18,597 nt of DNA from Ruminococcus sp. (GCA_017418765.1 JAFOMV010000003.1:1-18597); one strand, 5' to 3'; counted from the stretch's first letter, positions 1 to 8,150 are shown. Numbers and translations are program-made. The notes: a model not told the origin generated them from the sequence alone.

Positions 1-440
1 AATTCCTTTTCAAAGTAGATCATATCGACAAGCTGCACTCCGCCCTCAATGATAGGATGGTCATAGTTATCGATGAAAAAATTCTTAACAGTATGAGCAC
101 GGTTGTATCCGCACTTCTCATAAAACGGCACGGTAAGCGGACTGTCACCTGTTCCGAGAATAAGCTTATCAGCAAAGGAACGGCAGTAGTCTTCGGCAAA
201 TCCAAGCATTTTTCTGCCGATGCCCTTGCGCTGATATTCGGGACGGACAGCGATATTTTTCAGCTCGCACACTCCGTCTCCCTCACGGGTAATAACGCAG
301 ACTGCCACTGTCTCGCCGTTCTCCTCGCAGACAAAAAGCTCACCTCTGCCAAGGTAACGCCTTACCATGTTCTCCTGTTCATCACCGATAAGCAAAAGTT
401 CCATGTATCTTTCTTTGTTTTCAGTAACAGCCTTTATCAT
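1..440 (-). CDS. GNAT family N-acetyltransferase (C-terminus cut by window edge)
   Basis: This is a GCN5-related acetyltransferase that probably moves an acetyl group from acetyl-CoA to an unidentified amine. 146 codons are visible and the frame is still open at base 3, so the protein continues off the left edge. The acetyl-CoA-binding motif A is clear: the beta4 strand 'ELKNIAVRPEYQRKGIGRKM' covers about residues 59-78, with the R/Q-x-x-G-x-G/A type loop QRKGIG. A later 'VPFYEKCGY' (about 104-112) matches the conserved Tyr of motif B. The ATG overlaps the cytidine deaminase stop as ATGA, with a GGAGG-type ribosome binding site inside the deaminase gene, so translation is probably coupled. 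It is the third gene of the leftward operon. The family call is firm; the substrate is unknown. Confidence 0.88.
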   Translation of the reverse strand, partial: MIKAVTENKERYMELLLIGDEQENMVRRYLGRGELFVCEENGETVAVCVITREGDGVCELKNIAVRPEYQRKGIGRKMLGFAEDYCRSFADKLILGTGDSPLTVPFYEKCGYNRAHTVKNFFIDNYDHPIIEGGVQLVDMIYFEKE

Positions 441-829
441 GACATATTTTCCTCCGTAAAACGCTTAGGCAGAAAGTCCCTCAACTTGTGAACACCGTCA
501 GAGAGAACTATCACAAATTCATCATCGCAGAATTCGCTCATCACCTGTAAGCAAGCGCCGCAAGGTGTACAAGGTGACGAGAAATCATCATCAGAACTGC
601 CTGCAACAGCGATAGCAGAAAAGCTTGTACATCCCTCGGAAACCGCCTTAAAAATTGCTGTGCGCTCAGCACAGATAGTCATTGAGTATGACGCATTTTC
701 TATATTGCAGCCTGTAAATATCTTTCCATCCTCCGTAAGCAAAGCCGCTCCCACATGGAATCCCGAGTACTTGCTGTAGGAATGTGATGAAGCATTTACA
801 GCTTCCTGAAAGAGTACCTCATATGTCAT
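437..829 (-). CDS. cdd: Cytidine deaminase, homotetrameric type
   Basis: Hydrolytic zinc enzyme that converts cytidine and deoxycytidine to uridine and deoxyuridine in cytosolic pyrimidine salvage. The 130-aa length is normal for the small tetrameric class. Visible active-site elements are Cys53-Ala-Glu55 within 'MTICAERTA' (zinc ligand and proton-shuttle Glu) and 'PCGAC' with zinc ligands Cys90 and Cys93. The substrate-binding 'GCNIENASY' segment lies just before, at about residues 40-48. Three Cys ligands are the mark of this class, as opposed to the His-Cys-Cys dimeric enzymes. The start overlaps the DUF896 stop (ATGA), and a GGAGG lies 7 bases upstream of the ATG. It is the middle gene of a three-gene leftward operon with DUF896 and an acetyltransferase. 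Confidence 0.96.
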   Translation of the reverse strand: MTYEVLFQEAVNASSHSYSKYSGFHVGAALLTEDGKIFTGCNIENASYSMTICAERTAIFKAVSEGCTSFSAIAVAGSSDDDFSSPCTPCGACLQVMSEFCDDEFVIVLSDGVHKLRDFLPKRFTEENMS

Positions 830-1038
830 GATCTGCCTCCGTTCGGACCGATTTTTCGCTTCTTGCCGTCGGGAGTCATGATGTATGTATTGTTAAGCTG
901 AGCGGCAAGATTGCCTACTACAGCCTGTCTGTACTCGTTTCTAAGCTGTGTCTGTTCTGCTTTTTCAGCATCGGTAAGGCCCTCAGCCTTGGATTTATGC
1001 GCAAGTTCGTTAATGCGGTCTATTTTTTTCTGATCCAT
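826..1038 (-). CDS. DUF896 (YnzC/UPF0291) family small protein
   Basis: Small soluble protein of 70 aa with the typical DUF896 pattern: '[20 protein letters not shown]' near the N-terminus, then '[19 protein letters not shown]' and a 'PDG' turn followed by a basic stretch near the C-terminus. The N-terminal half should form a helical hairpin. YnzC-like proteins in Bacillus are small proteins linked to the SOS operon yneA-yneB-ynzC; their biochemical role is not established. I chose the ATG at 1038 over an in-frame GTG at 1047 because AGGAG lies about 8 bases upstream of the ATG, whereas the GTG would overlap that ribosome binding site. It is the first gene of the leftward operon, directly behind a good promoter, and its stop overlaps the cdd start. 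Confidence 0.9.
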   Translation of the reverse strand: MDQKKIDRINELAHKSKAEGLTDAEKAEQTQLRNEYRQAVVGNLAAQLNNTYIMTPDGKKRKIGPNGGRS

Positions 1039-1068
1039 ATATAACACTCCTAATAATCGTATAGATAC

Positions 1069-1097
1069 ATTTTAACACGTATCAGGAAATAATGCAA
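1069..1097 (-). promoter_or_regulatory. Promoter of the DUF896-cdd-GNAT operon
   Basis: On the minus strand, a -35 box TTGCAT (plus positions 1092-1097) and a -10 box TAAAAT (1069-1074) are separated by exactly 17 bases. The predicted transcript start is near 1062, about 24 bases before the DUF896 ATG. It lies back to back with the SDR promoter; the two -35 boxes are 8 bases apart. Confidence 0.7.
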
Positions 1098-1105
1098 GTA
1101 TCAAC

Positions 1106-1134
1106 TTGAATTTTCGGCGTATCTATGATATAAT
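1106..1134 (+). promoter_or_regulatory. Promoter of the SDR-HD gene pair
   Basis: A -35 box TTGAAT (1106-1111) and a perfect -10 box TATAAT (1129-1134) are separated by 17 bases, the sigma-A consensus arrangement. Transcription should begin near 1141. This lies downstream of the longest in-frame start of the next gene (1106) and so supports the ATG at 1166. Confidence 0.78.
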
Positions 1135-1165
1135 TTTAGAACAATATCGAAAGGAGACCGATAAA

Positions 1166-1867
1166 ATGAAAAAAGCTCTTGTTACAGGAGGGGCTGGAGG
1201 CATAGGTGAGGCTATATGCAGGCAGCTTGCAGCTGACGGATATTTCGTTTATATCAATTACGCACACTCAAAGGAAAAAGCAGAAAAGCTTGCTGACGAA
1301 TTATACAGTGAAGCAATTTGCTTCGATGTATCGGACAAAGAAGCTGTACGCTCATTTTTTGCATCACACAACATCGACCTTCTTGTAAACAATGCAGGCA
1401 TTTCGGTCATAGACCTGTTCACTTCCGTATCTGACGAAAATGCCGAAAAGATAATGGGGATAAATCTCATCGGTGCTATGAACTGCGCCCGTGCTGCCCT
1501 GCCGTACATGATAAGTCAGAAAAGCGGATGTATCATCAATATCTCCTCTATGTGGGGGCAATGCGGTGCTTCATGCGAGGTGGACTATTCCGCTTCAAAG
1601 GCAGGAATGATAGGCTTCACCAAGGCGCTTGCCAAGGAAGTCGCTCCCTCAGGAATAAGAGTAAACTGTGTCTCACCCGGATTCATAATGACAGAGATGA
1701 ACAGCCATTTCACTGACGAGGATCTCGAACTTATCCGTGAAGACATCCCTCTCGGAATTTTCGGCAGACCCAAACATATAGCTGATTCGGTATCATTTCT
1801 CGCCTCCGACAAAGCAGAGTACATAACGGGACAGATACTTGCCGTAAACGGCGGAATGGTCATATGA
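1166..1867 (+). CDS. SDR-family oxidoreductase, FabG/YmfI-like
   Basis: Classical short-chain dehydrogenase/reductase of 233 aa. The Rossmann nucleotide-binding motif TGGAGGIG spans residues 7-14, followed by NNAG (75-78), the catalytic tetrad Asn100-Ser128-Tyr141-Lys145 (YSASK) and the C-terminal 'GQILAVNGG'. The length is that of FabG-type ketoreductases. The stretch around the active site, with 'WG' followed by 'GASCEV', reminds me of YmfI, the reductase that finishes the 5-aminopentanol modification of elongation factor P, rather than FabG of a fatty-acid operon; no fatty-acid genes are nearby. That finer call rests on memory of family patterns and is tentative. The ATG at 1166 is chosen because AAAGGAG lies 9 bases upstream and because a promoter covers the earlier start at 1106. 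The downstream HD gene follows after 12 bases. Confidence 0.9.
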   Translation: MKKALVTGGAGGIGEAICRQLAADGYFVYINYAHSKEKAEKLADELYSEAICFDVSDKEAVRSFFASHNIDLLVNNAGISVIDLFTSVSDENAEKIMGINLIGAMNCARAALPYMISQKSGCIINISSMWGQCGASCEVDYSASKAGMIGFTKALAKEVAPSGIRVNCVSPGFIMTEMNSHFTDEDLELIREDIPLGIFGRPKHIADSVSFLASDKAEYITGQILAVNGGMVI

Positions 1868-1879
1868 AAGGAGCATATC

Positions 1880-2464
1880 ATGAATGACAGGCTGAAAAAA
1901 CAAATTGAGTTCATGCTTGAACTGGACAAGATGAAGAATATCTATCGCCAGACTTATGTACTACATGAAGACAGAAAAGAAAATGATGCCGAACACAGCT
2001 GGCATCTGGCTATCCTTGCTTTTATACTTGCTGAACATTCCAACAAGCCTGTGGATGTGGCAAAAGTGATGAAAATGGTACTCATCCATGATGTTGTTGA
2101 AATTGATGCAGGCGATACTTACTGCTACGACTCTGAGGGCTACAAGACCAAAGCTGACCGTGAAGAAAGAGCGGCACAGCGCATTTTCGGTCTGCTTCCC
2201 GAAGATCAGAAAGTTGAAATGTACAGGCTTTGGAGAGAATTTGAGGACTCTGTGACCGATGACGCACGCTTTGCAGCAGTATTGGACAGAATACAGCCTT
2301 TGTTACTTAATTATACAAAAAGCGGTATCTCATGGAAAGAACATGATGTGTTCAAGGAACAGGTTATAAGCCGAAATAAAGCCTATTTTGATGTATCAGA
2401 TGATATAGCTGAACTTATAATATCAATTATTGACGATGCCCATAGTAACGGCTGGCTCAAATAA
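1880..2464 (+). CDS. HD-domain phosphohydrolase, YfbR/HDDC2-like (probable 5'-deoxynucleotidase)
   Basis: A 194-aa HD-superfamily protein of the HD_3 type. The expected metal ligands are all visible: His39 in 'AEHSWHLA', His70-Asp71 in 'LIHDVVEIDAGDT', and Asp136 in 'VLDRIQP'. Glu74 sits at the place of the catalytic Glu of YfbR. In this family YfbR removes the phosphate from deoxynucleoside 5'-monophosphates, so a role in trimming dNMP pools is the best guess. The nearby divergent cytidine deaminase would fit nucleotide salvage, but that link is only positional. AAAGGAG overlaps the end of the SDR gene 7 bases upstream of the ATG, so the two genes are very likely one transcript. No strong terminator follows the stop. 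Confidence 0.88.
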   Translation: MNDRLKKQIEFMLELDKMKNIYRQTYVLHEDRKENDAEHSWHLAILAFILAEHSNKPVDVAKVMKMVLIHDVVEIDAGDTYCYDSEGYKTKADREERAAQRIFGLLPEDQKVEMYRLWREFEDSVTDDARFAAVLDRIQPLLLNYTKSGISWKEHDVFKEQVISRNKAYFDVSDDIAELIISIIDDAHSNGWLK

Positions 2465-2560
2465 GCAACAGCATTTTCAACAAAAAAATCATTTCTTCGC
2501 CGTACACTATTACCAAAGCGCTGAATTTAGTGAACAATTGATGATAATTCGTTTATAATC

Positions 2561-2589
2561 TTGAACTTTCGCATATTATATGTTATATT
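2561..2589 (+). promoter_or_regulatory. Promoter of the LTA-synthase-like operon
   Basis: TTGAAC (2561-2566), 17 bases, then TATATT (2584-2589). It lies 50 bases before the chosen ATG. The rest of the 2465-2639 spacer is AT-rich with no clear terminator for the upstream pair and no recognisable riboswitch. An alternative -10, TATAAT at 2589-2594, would need a 22-base spacer and is less likely. Confidence 0.6.
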
Positions 2590-2639
2590 ATAATTGTAAA
2601 AATATACACATTGTACTAAGGTATAGAAGGATGATAACA

Positions 2640-4556
2640 ATGGAAAAAAAGAAAAAAAACAAGCCTGCAGCTGAACCAGCTGTTATGGCAGATATAAATG
2701 CTCCTGTTGATCATGCGTATGAAAATCAAAAGCCCGGAAGGAAATTAAAGGTAATACGCCTTGAAAATTCTGAAAAATACAAGCGTATAAACCTTTGGCT
2801 GATGATGCTTTTCCCTATTTTTATTTGCAGCATGGCAGAGATCAATCAGGCCAAATTTGTTCTTCCCTTTCTTGAATTCTGCGGAGAGCGGCCTACTGTA
2901 CTGCTTTTCGATATTCTTATAAGTGCCTTGATGTTTATTCTTTTTATAGCAATTTTCAGAAAAGGCTGGCTGGCAATGGCGGTTCAGAGCTTTGTGTACA
3001 TGGCTTTGAGTACAACCGAACTTTTCAAATTCGGTACTAACGGCAACCATCTTATACTTTCAGATATGAAGCTTTTCCGAAGTGTCAAGAGCCTTACCTC
3101 TTTCGCATACATAAAAATTACCCCGAGGCTGATAATCTATTACCTGATCGTTGTGGCGTTCGTACTGCTTGCCTTCTGGTTCAATCCCATTGTAAAAAAT
3201 AAGCCTGTCAGACGAATTATGACGATAGGTACATGTATCCTGCCTTGTGCTGCGCTGATAATGATCCCTAAATTTTATCAGCCGGTATATGATTTCTTCA
3301 AAGTTGACACAACAAATGCTACAAATTCTTTCCTGTTGAATGAAAAATTCACCAAAAATCGCTTCCTTGCTTTTCTGGTGGAAACAGCTTCCGAAAGTTA
3401 CGCAAACAGACTTGTGGTTCCGGATGATTACAGTGAAGAGCTTATCGAAGAAATAATGAATATCCCTGTCGACACTGCTGATGATTTTCACGGCGGCAAA
3501 AAGCCTAATGTGATCGTTGTAATGAGCGAATCCTATGCAGATTTCCGTGTGTTCGATCAGCTTGATATCGACAAGAACTGCTACAAGCTTTTTGATAAAG
3601 CTATTTCCGAGGGTAAAGGCGGCACTGCAATTACTCCTACATATGCAAGCTGGACAGTCCGTTCAGAGTTTGAACTTCTTTTTGGTCTACCTGTAAGAGG
3701 ACTGAATACACCGAATATGCCACAGAGAGAACTTGCTGAGAGAGAACAGCCTGCCCTTGCACAGTACTACAAAAGCTGGGGATACGATACAGTTTACATC
3801 CACCCATTCCAGAGCGGTTTCTACAGCAGAAGCAGGATATACGGCTACTTCGGATTCGAGAAAATGATCTTCCATGACGACTATGAGGGAACGACAGATT
3901 TCAACGTGCCTGTAAAGCACTTCGGCACATACGTTGATGATTCAACCGTGTTCGATCAGATAATCTACGAATTAAAGAATACTGATTCTCCTGTTTATCT
4001 GCACACCACAACAATGCAGAATCATCAGCCTTATAATCAAGGCGAAGACCCATCTGATGAATTCGGCAACTACCTTACATGGATAAAGCACTCCAATGAA
4101 GGACTTGATAAATTCCTGGGCGAGATCAAAAAACTTGATGAACCTACACTTGTTTTCTTCGTCGGCGATCACTTCCCATCACTCAGAGGCGAGACCAGCG
4201 TTTACAACAAACTGGGTCTCAGCGGCGAAAACTGCACTCCGCTCTACCAGCAGAAATGCTTCTTCTGGAGCAATTATGACGCAGACTTCTCAGCAGTTCC
4301 CGAAAGTGAATTCTCGTTCTTCTATGTGCCTTACATCATCCTCAATATCATCGACGCACCAAAGGATGCATTTATTGAGAAGATGAACGATTTCATGGTA
4401 AGAGTACCTGTTTACTCATCTGAGTATGACAGCAGTATTCCACGAAACGAAGACCTTGATATAATCACAATCGACAGAGTTATTGAAAACGAGTTCTCTC
4501 CTTCACCTATCCCCGAAGAACAGCTTACTACTAATAAAAAGGAGAATAATAGATGA
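2640..4556 (+). CDS. LTA synthase family membrane sulfatase-fold transferase
   Basis: Membrane enzyme of the LtaS-like phosphoglycerol transferase family, 638 aa. In this family an extracellular alkaline-phosphatase-fold domain moves glycerol phosphate, usually from phosphatidylglycerol, onto a growing polymer or glycolipid. A Lys-rich cytoplasmic N-terminus is followed by five hydrophobic segments at about residues 51-66, 86-106, 109-126, 163-181 and 192-210, matching LtaS topology. The extracellular domain has the metal and nucleophile residues: Glu297 in 'VMSESYAD', Thr339 in 'SWTVRSEFELL' and Asp510-His511 in 'VGDHFPS'. Start: AGAAGG sits 9 bases before the ATG at 2640; a further in-frame ATG at 2631 directly abuts that site and is less likely. 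The polymer made is not known; a classical lipoteichoic acid or another phosphoglycerol glycolipid are both possible. The stop overlaps the thioesterase start. Confidence 0.9.
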   Translation: MEKKKKNKPAAEPAVMADINAPVDHAYENQKPGRKLKVIRLENSEKYKRINLWLMMLFPIFICSMAEINQAKFVLPFLEFCGERPTVLLFDILISALMFILFIAIFRKGWLAMAVQSFVYMALSTTELFKFGTNGNHLILSDMKLFRSVKSLTSFAYIKITPRLIIYYLIVVAFVLLAFWFNPIVKNKPVRRIMTIGTCILPCAALIMIPKFYQPVYDFFKVDTTNATNSFLLNEKFTKNRFLAFLVETASESYANRLVVPDDYSEELIEEIMNIPVDTADDFHGGKKPNVIVVMSESYADFRVFDQLDIDKNCYKLFDKAISEGKGGTAITPTYASWTVRSEFELLFGLPVRGLNTPNMPQRELAEREQPALAQYYKSWGYDTVYIHPFQSGFYSRSRIYGYFGFEKMIFHDDYEGTTDFNVPVKHFGTYVDDSTVFDQIIYELKNTDSPVYLHTTTMQNHQPYNQGEDPSDEFGNYLTWIKHSNEGLDKFLGEIKKLDEPTLVFFVGDHFPSLRGETSVYNKLGLSGENCTPLYQQKCFFWSNYDADFSAVPESEFSFFYVPYIILNIIDAPKDAFIEKMNDFMVRVPVYSSEYDSSIPRNEDLDIITIDRVIENEFSPSPIPEEQLTTNKKENNR

Positions 4557-4948
4557 AAGATATGATTATAGGAATAAAAGGCGAAGCTGAACTAAAAGTC
4601 AGTGCAAAAGAACTGGCAGTCAATGTAGGAAGCGGAAGCCTTGAAGTATTCGCAACTCCCGTAATGGTAATGCTTATGGAAAAGGCCGCCTGCAAATGCG
4701 TGGCTGACTACATGGAAAACGATGAGACCACAGTGGGCACGGAAATGAACGTGAAGCACATTTCAGCTTCACCTGTTGATTCAGAAATTCGGGCAGAAGC
4801 CGAACTTATCGAAGTAAACGGACGTGAACTGGTGTTCAGCGTAAAAGCTTACGACAACAGCGGACTTATCGGTGAAGGCGTTCATAAGAGATTCCTTGTT
4901 TTCGGAGGAAGATTCACCGAAAAAGCAAAGGCAAAATTACAGAAATAA
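4553..4948 (+). CDS. FlK-like hotdog-fold acyl-CoA thioesterase
   Basis: A 131-aa hotdog-fold protein resembling fluoroacetyl-CoA thioesterase FlK and its many housekeeping relatives. The FlK-type triad is in place: Thr35 in 'FATP', Glu43 in 'MLMEKAA', and His69 in 'NVKHISASP'. The repeated hotdog pattern 'V-G-TEMNVKHISASPVDSEI' is clear. Real FlK acts on fluoroacetyl-CoA. In gut Clostridia this family is widespread without any link to fluoroacetate, so the true acyl-CoA substrate is unknown. The ATG overlaps the stop of the LTA-synthase-like gene (ATGA), with AAGGAG just upstream inside that gene, implying translational coupling. Confidence 0.87.
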   Translation: MKDMIIGIKGEAELKVSAKELAVNVGSGSLEVFATPVMVMLMEKAACKCVADYMENDETTVGTEMNVKHISASPVDSEIRAEAELIEVNGRELVFSVKAYDNSGLIGEGVHKRFLVFGGRFTEKAKAKLQK

Positions 4949-4954
4949 CAACTT

Positions 4955-4978
4955 ACAGCATCTCTCCGGAGGTGCTGT
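4955..4978 (+). terminator. Hairpin between thioesterase and acetyltransferase genes (weak terminator or attenuator)
   Basis: ACAGCATCTC (4955-4964) pairs with 4969-4978 through ten pairs, one a G-T wobble, with a four-base loop. The T-run behind it is short (ATACTTTT). It may lower, rather than stop, transcription into the acetyltransferase gene, whose own AAGGAGG follows at 4987-4993. Confidence 0.5.
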
Positions 4979-5000
4979 ATACTTTTAAGGAGGAAAGCTC

Positions 5001-5498
5001 ATGAGACTGAGACCATACATCTCTGATACAGATTTCAATTTCATCCGCAAATGGGATACCGACGAACGCACTCACGCTTTATGGTGTGCAGGACGTCTGC
5101 CCTTTCCCGTTACAAGGGAGAGTATGGATCTCCTCATCAGCGACCATGCCGTAAAGTACGGCGACACTCCGTTTACTGCAACTGAAGACGACGACACACC
5201 TGTCGGATTTTTCTGCATCGCCACTGACGTAAAGACCAATACATCTATGCTGCGTTTCGTTATAGTTGACAGTTCTCTACGTGGCAGAGGCTATGGCAGG
5301 GAAATGCTCAGTCTTGCGGTGAAGTACGCATTTGATATTGTCAAAGCGGACACTGTTCAGCTAAATGTATTTACTTCAAATGAAGCAGCGAAAAAATGCT
5401 ACCTCAGTGTTGGATTCACCGAAAGGTCAGTCACTCCGGATGTATTCACCTACAAGGATGAATCATGGGGCAGATGCAATATGATCATTACAAGATGA
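5001..5498 (+). CDS. GNAT family N-acetyltransferase
   Basis: A 165-aa acetyltransferase whose layout resembles RimJ/RimL-type GNATs. The acetyl-CoA motif A is 'LRFVIVDSSLRGRGYGREML' at about residues 84-103, with the RGRGYG pyrophosphate-binding loop at 94-99. Asn126 and Tyr134 in 'TSNEAAKKCYLSVGF' are the conserved motif-B residues. The N-terminal 'RLRPYISDTDF' opening is typical of the family. The substrate cannot be told from sequence. AAGGAGG lies 7 bases upstream of the ATG. It is the last gene of the rightward run and ends 5 bases before a strong terminator stem facing copA. Confidence 0.9.
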   Translation: MRLRPYISDTDFNFIRKWDTDERTHALWCAGRLPFPVTRESMDLLISDHAVKYGDTPFTATEDDDTPVGFFCIATDVKTNTSMLRFVIVDSSLRGRGYGREMLSLAVKYAFDIVKADTVQLNVFTSNEAAKKCYLSVGFTERSVTPDVFTYKDESWGRCNMIITR

Positions 5499-5503
5499 AA
5501 ACC

Positions 5504-5532
5504 CCCGAAAGTACCGCTCAGATACTTTCGGG
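5504..5532. terminator. Bidirectional terminator between converging GNAT and copA genes
   Basis: A perfect 10-bp stem, CCCGAAAGTA (5504-5513) with TACTTTCGGG (5523-5532), encloses a 9-base loop. To the right follow T-rich bases (TCATTATCATTTT). On the minus strand the stem is followed by GGTTTT. It lies only 6 bases beyond each stop codon, so it can serve both genes. Confidence 0.85.
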
Positions 5533-5538
5533 TCATTA

Positions 5539-8034
5539 TCATTTTATGCCGAGGAACTTATAGCCGGCATCCTGTATTGCCTTTTTTATTGTTTTATCGC
5601 TTACATCAGAGGAAAGTGAGATAATAGCTGTTCCCTTTTCGTGGCTGACTATCGCTTCATCGATTCCGTTGATATCTTCAAGCGCTTTCTTTACTCGTGC
5701 CTCACAGTGACCGCACATCATACCCTTGACGGAAACGGTCTTCTCATTCGTCTCAGACGGCGGATCATTCAGCTCTGTAGTTATCTTCTTATCGTGACTG
5801 CTGTCATGAAGCTTGAAGAAATTCAGTCTCAGTGCATTTGTGACTACGAAGAAGCTTGACAGACTCATCGCAGCCGCACCAAACATAGGATTCAGCTGCA
5901 AGCCATACACGCCTGCTGCAAGAGGTATACCTATAATATTATAGATGAACGCCCAGAACAGATTCTGACGGATGTTTCTCAGCGTCGCTCTGCTTAGACG
6001 TATAGCGGCAGGAACATCACTGAGACGGTTCTTCATGAGAACCACATCCGCCGCATCCACAGCAACATCAGCGCCTGCACCGATCGCTATACCCATATCT
6101 GCACTTGTCAGCGCAGGGGCATCATTGATGCCGTCACCCACCATAGCAGTCCTGCCTTTCTTTTTAAGGCTTCGGATAACGCTTTCTTTGCCATCGGGAA
6201 GGACTCCTGCGATAACTTCGTCAACGCCTGCCTGCTTACCGATAGCTTTCGCAGTACGCTCGTTGTCCCCCGTCAGCATAACAACATGAATGCCCATATT
6301 CTGCAATTCACACACAGCCTTCGGGCTGTCCTCCTTTATGATGTCCGCTACGGCTATCATACCGAGAAGCTGACCGTTCTCAGCAAAAAACAGCGGTGTT
6401 TTACCCTCTGAAGTAAGTTTTTCGTAAGTCTCATTAATATTCTCACTCATACCGCACAGACCTGAGATATAAGCTAAGTTACCGCCGTAAACCTCCGAAC
6501 CGCCGATAGTTCCTTTCAGTCCGTTGCCTGCCACAGCCATGAAATCCGCTGCTTCTTCCGATGAGATATTATTCTCTGTGCAATACTTTATGACAGCCTT
6601 AGCCAGCGGATGTTCGCTTTTCTTTTCAAGGGAATAGGCTATACTCAGCAGTTTTTTCTCATCTGTGCCATCTGCCGCTATTATATCGGTAACACTTGGC
6701 TCGCCCTGAGTGATAGTGCCTGTCTTATCCAGTGCGATTATACGGACTTTGCCTGTTTCTTCAAGGGATACCGCAGTTTTAAAGAGTATGCCGTTCTTAG
6801 CACCAACACCGTTTCCGACCATTATAGCCACAGGAGTTGCAAGTCCAAGAGCACAGGGACAGCTTATAACAAGGACGGATATAGCTCTCGCAAGTGAGAA
6901 TCCCACAGTCTTGCCAAGTATAAGCCATACTATAAGAGTAATGACGGCAATGCTTATGACCGCAGGCACGAATACTCCAGAAACCTTATCTGCTATTTTT
7001 GCAATGGGAGCTTTTGTTGCAGCCGCACCGCTGACCATTTTTATTATCTGCGAGAGAGTTGTGTCCTCGCCTACTCTTGATGCTCTGCACTTGATAAAAC
7101 CTGCCTGATTTATGGTAGCAGCCGAAACCTCATCGCCGACTGATTTGTCAACAGGTATGCTTTCGCCGGTAAGAGCTGATTCGTTCACAGCACTTTCGCC
7201 TTCGATTATTATTCCGTCCACAGGAATACTTTCTCCCGGCCGCACAACGAAAATATCATCTTTCTTTACTTGCTCAACAGGAACTTCTTTTTCTTCCCCA
7301 TCGATATAAAGCACAGCGGTTTTCGGTGCAAGCTTCATGAGACCTTTCAGCGCATCCGTAGTCTTTCCCTTTGAACGAGCCTCAAGCATTTTACCAACTG
7401 TAATAAGCGTGAGTATCATTGCTGCCGACTCAAAGTAAAACTCATGCATATACTTTGCTGCTGCCTCAGTGCCGCCGTGAAGCTGAGCATCTGTCATAGC
7501 AAAAAGCGCCCATGTACTGTACACAAAGGAAGCAGCCGAACCCATAGCTACAAGAGTATCCATATTAGGAGAACGATGGATAAGTCCCCTAAAACCATTG
7601 ATGAAGAACTTCTGATTTATCACCATGACGATAGCCGCCAATATAAGCTGAGCAAGCCCCATCATGACGTGATTGCCTTCCATGAACGCAGGAAGCGGAG
7701 CGCCGAACATCATGTGTCCCATTGATATATACATAAGTATGATTAGAAAAACAAGGGATGCAATAAGTCTTTTCAACATCGCAGGCGTTTCCGTATCCCT
7801 GAGCGTATCGTTATCTGCGGCTGTCTCTTTGCTTCCGCCTTTTACGGAAGCGCCGTATCCTGCGTCTTTTACAGCTTTGATTATATCGGCATCGCTTGCC
7901 GAACCTTCAACTCCCATTGAATTAGTAAGAAGACTTACCGAACAGGAAGTAACTCCTGACACACCCGATACAGCTTTTTCTACTCTTGCGCTGCAAGCAG
8001 CACAGCTCATTCCTGTAACGTTATACTGTTTCAT
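5539..8034 (-). CDS. copA: Copper-exporting P1B-type ATPase
   Basis: Membrane pump that exports Cu(I) from the cytosol using ATP, 831 aa. Domain order: N-terminal heavy-metal domain with GMSCAAC (Cys11, Cys14); hydrophobic segments from about residue 90; the actuator TGES; the intramembrane copper motif Cys392-Pro-Cys394 in '[11 protein letters not shown]'; phosphorylated Asp436 in DKTGT; an HP motif in 'SEHPLAKA'; and GDGINDAP with Asp634. After the last membrane pair comes a second heavy-metal domain with GMMCGHC (Cys774, Cys777), so metal-binding domains flank the core. The CPC motif and the missing His-rich tail point to Cu/Ag rather than Zn/Cd. The start at 8034 (ribosome binding site CTGGAG about 10 bases upstream) is chosen because the promoter -10 box covers the longer start at 8079. 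No CopY/CsoR regulator gene or separate CopZ chaperone is in the window. Confidence 0.96.
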   Translation of the reverse strand: MKQYNVTGMSCAACSARVEKAVSGVSGVTSCSVSLLTNSMGVEGSASDADIIKAVKDAGYGASVKGGSKETAADNDTLRDTETPAMLKRLIASLVFLIILMYISMGHMMFGAPLPAFMEGNHVMMGLAQLILAAIVMVINQKFFINGFRGLIHRSPNMDTLVAMGSAASFVYSTWALFAMTDAQLHGGTEAAAKYMHEFYFESAAMILTLITVGKMLEARSKGKTTDALKGLMKLAPKTAVLYIDGEEKEVPVEQVKKDDIFVVRPGESIPVDGIIIEGESAVNESALTGESIPVDKSVGDEVSAATINQAGFIKCRASRVGEDTTLSQIIKMVSGAAATKAPIAKIADKVSGVFVPAVISIAVITLIVWLILGKTVGFSLARAISVLVISCPCALGLATPVAIMVGNGVGAKNGILFKTAVSLEETGKVRIIALDKTGTITQGEPSVTDIIAADGTDEKKLLSIAYSLEKKSEHPLAKAVIKYCTENNISSEEAADFMAVAGNGLKGTIGGSEVYGGNLAYISGLCGMSENINETYEKLTSEGKTPLFFAENGQLLGMIAVADIIKEDSPKAVCELQNMGIHVVMLTGDNERTAKAIGKQAGVDEVIAGVLPDGKESVIRSLKKKGRTAMVGDGINDAPALTSADMGIAIGAGADVAVDAADVVLMKNRLSDVPAAIRLSRATLRNIRQNLFWAFIYNIIGIPLAAGVYGLQLNPMFGAAAMSLSSFFVVTNALRLNFFKLHDSSHDKKITTELNDPPSETNEKTVSVKGMMCGHCEARVKKALEDINGIDEAIVSHEKGTAIISLSSDVSDKTIKKAIQDAGYKFLGIK

Positions 8035-8069
8035 CTTGACCACTCCAGAATAATTCATATTACATTTAT

Positions 8070-8098
8070 AGTATAACAAATCCGCAATATTATGTCAA
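8070..8098 (-). promoter_or_regulatory. Promoter of copA
   Basis: On the minus strand a perfect -35 box TTGACA (plus 8093-8098) and TATACT (8070-8075) are 17 bases apart. This is one of the strongest core promoters in the window. I looked for a CopY operator (TACA-NN-TGTA) or a GC-rich CsoR site and found neither; only a weak TACATTTATA lies just downstream of the -10. Confidence 0.8.
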
Positions 8099-8114
8099 TT
8101 AGCCGAGGTTAACA

Positions 8115-8141
8115 AAAGGACTGATGTTTCATCAGTCCTTT
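8115..8141 (-). terminator. Terminator of the Spx/ArsC-like gene
   Basis: A perfect 12-bp stem (8115-8126 with 8130-8141) closes a 3-base loop, just beyond the stop of the Spx-like gene. On the minus strand its descending arm runs directly into TTTTGTT. It separates that gene from the copA promoter 17 bases further on. Confidence 0.82.
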
Positions 8142-8150
8142 ATCTATCAT

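Noticed and set aside
57..491. Plus-strand frame of 144 codons over the first two genes
   Set aside because: It is antisense to the GNAT and cdd genes, both of which have clear motifs and ribosome binding sites on the minus strand.
2465..2639. Possible riboswitch or small RNA before the LTA-synthase-like gene
   Set aside because: Most of the stretch lies upstream of the predicted transcript start and no stable stem or known aptamer pattern is visible.
5972..8053. Several open frames on the plus strand across copA
   Set aside because: They lie antisense to an intact 831-codon ATPase gene, show no family pattern or ribosome binding site, and have composition expected of the opposite strand.
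8059..8070. CopY-like operator (TACATTTATA) near the copA promoter
   Set aside because: It differs from TACA-NN-TGTA at two places and is not repeated; not enough to call an operator.
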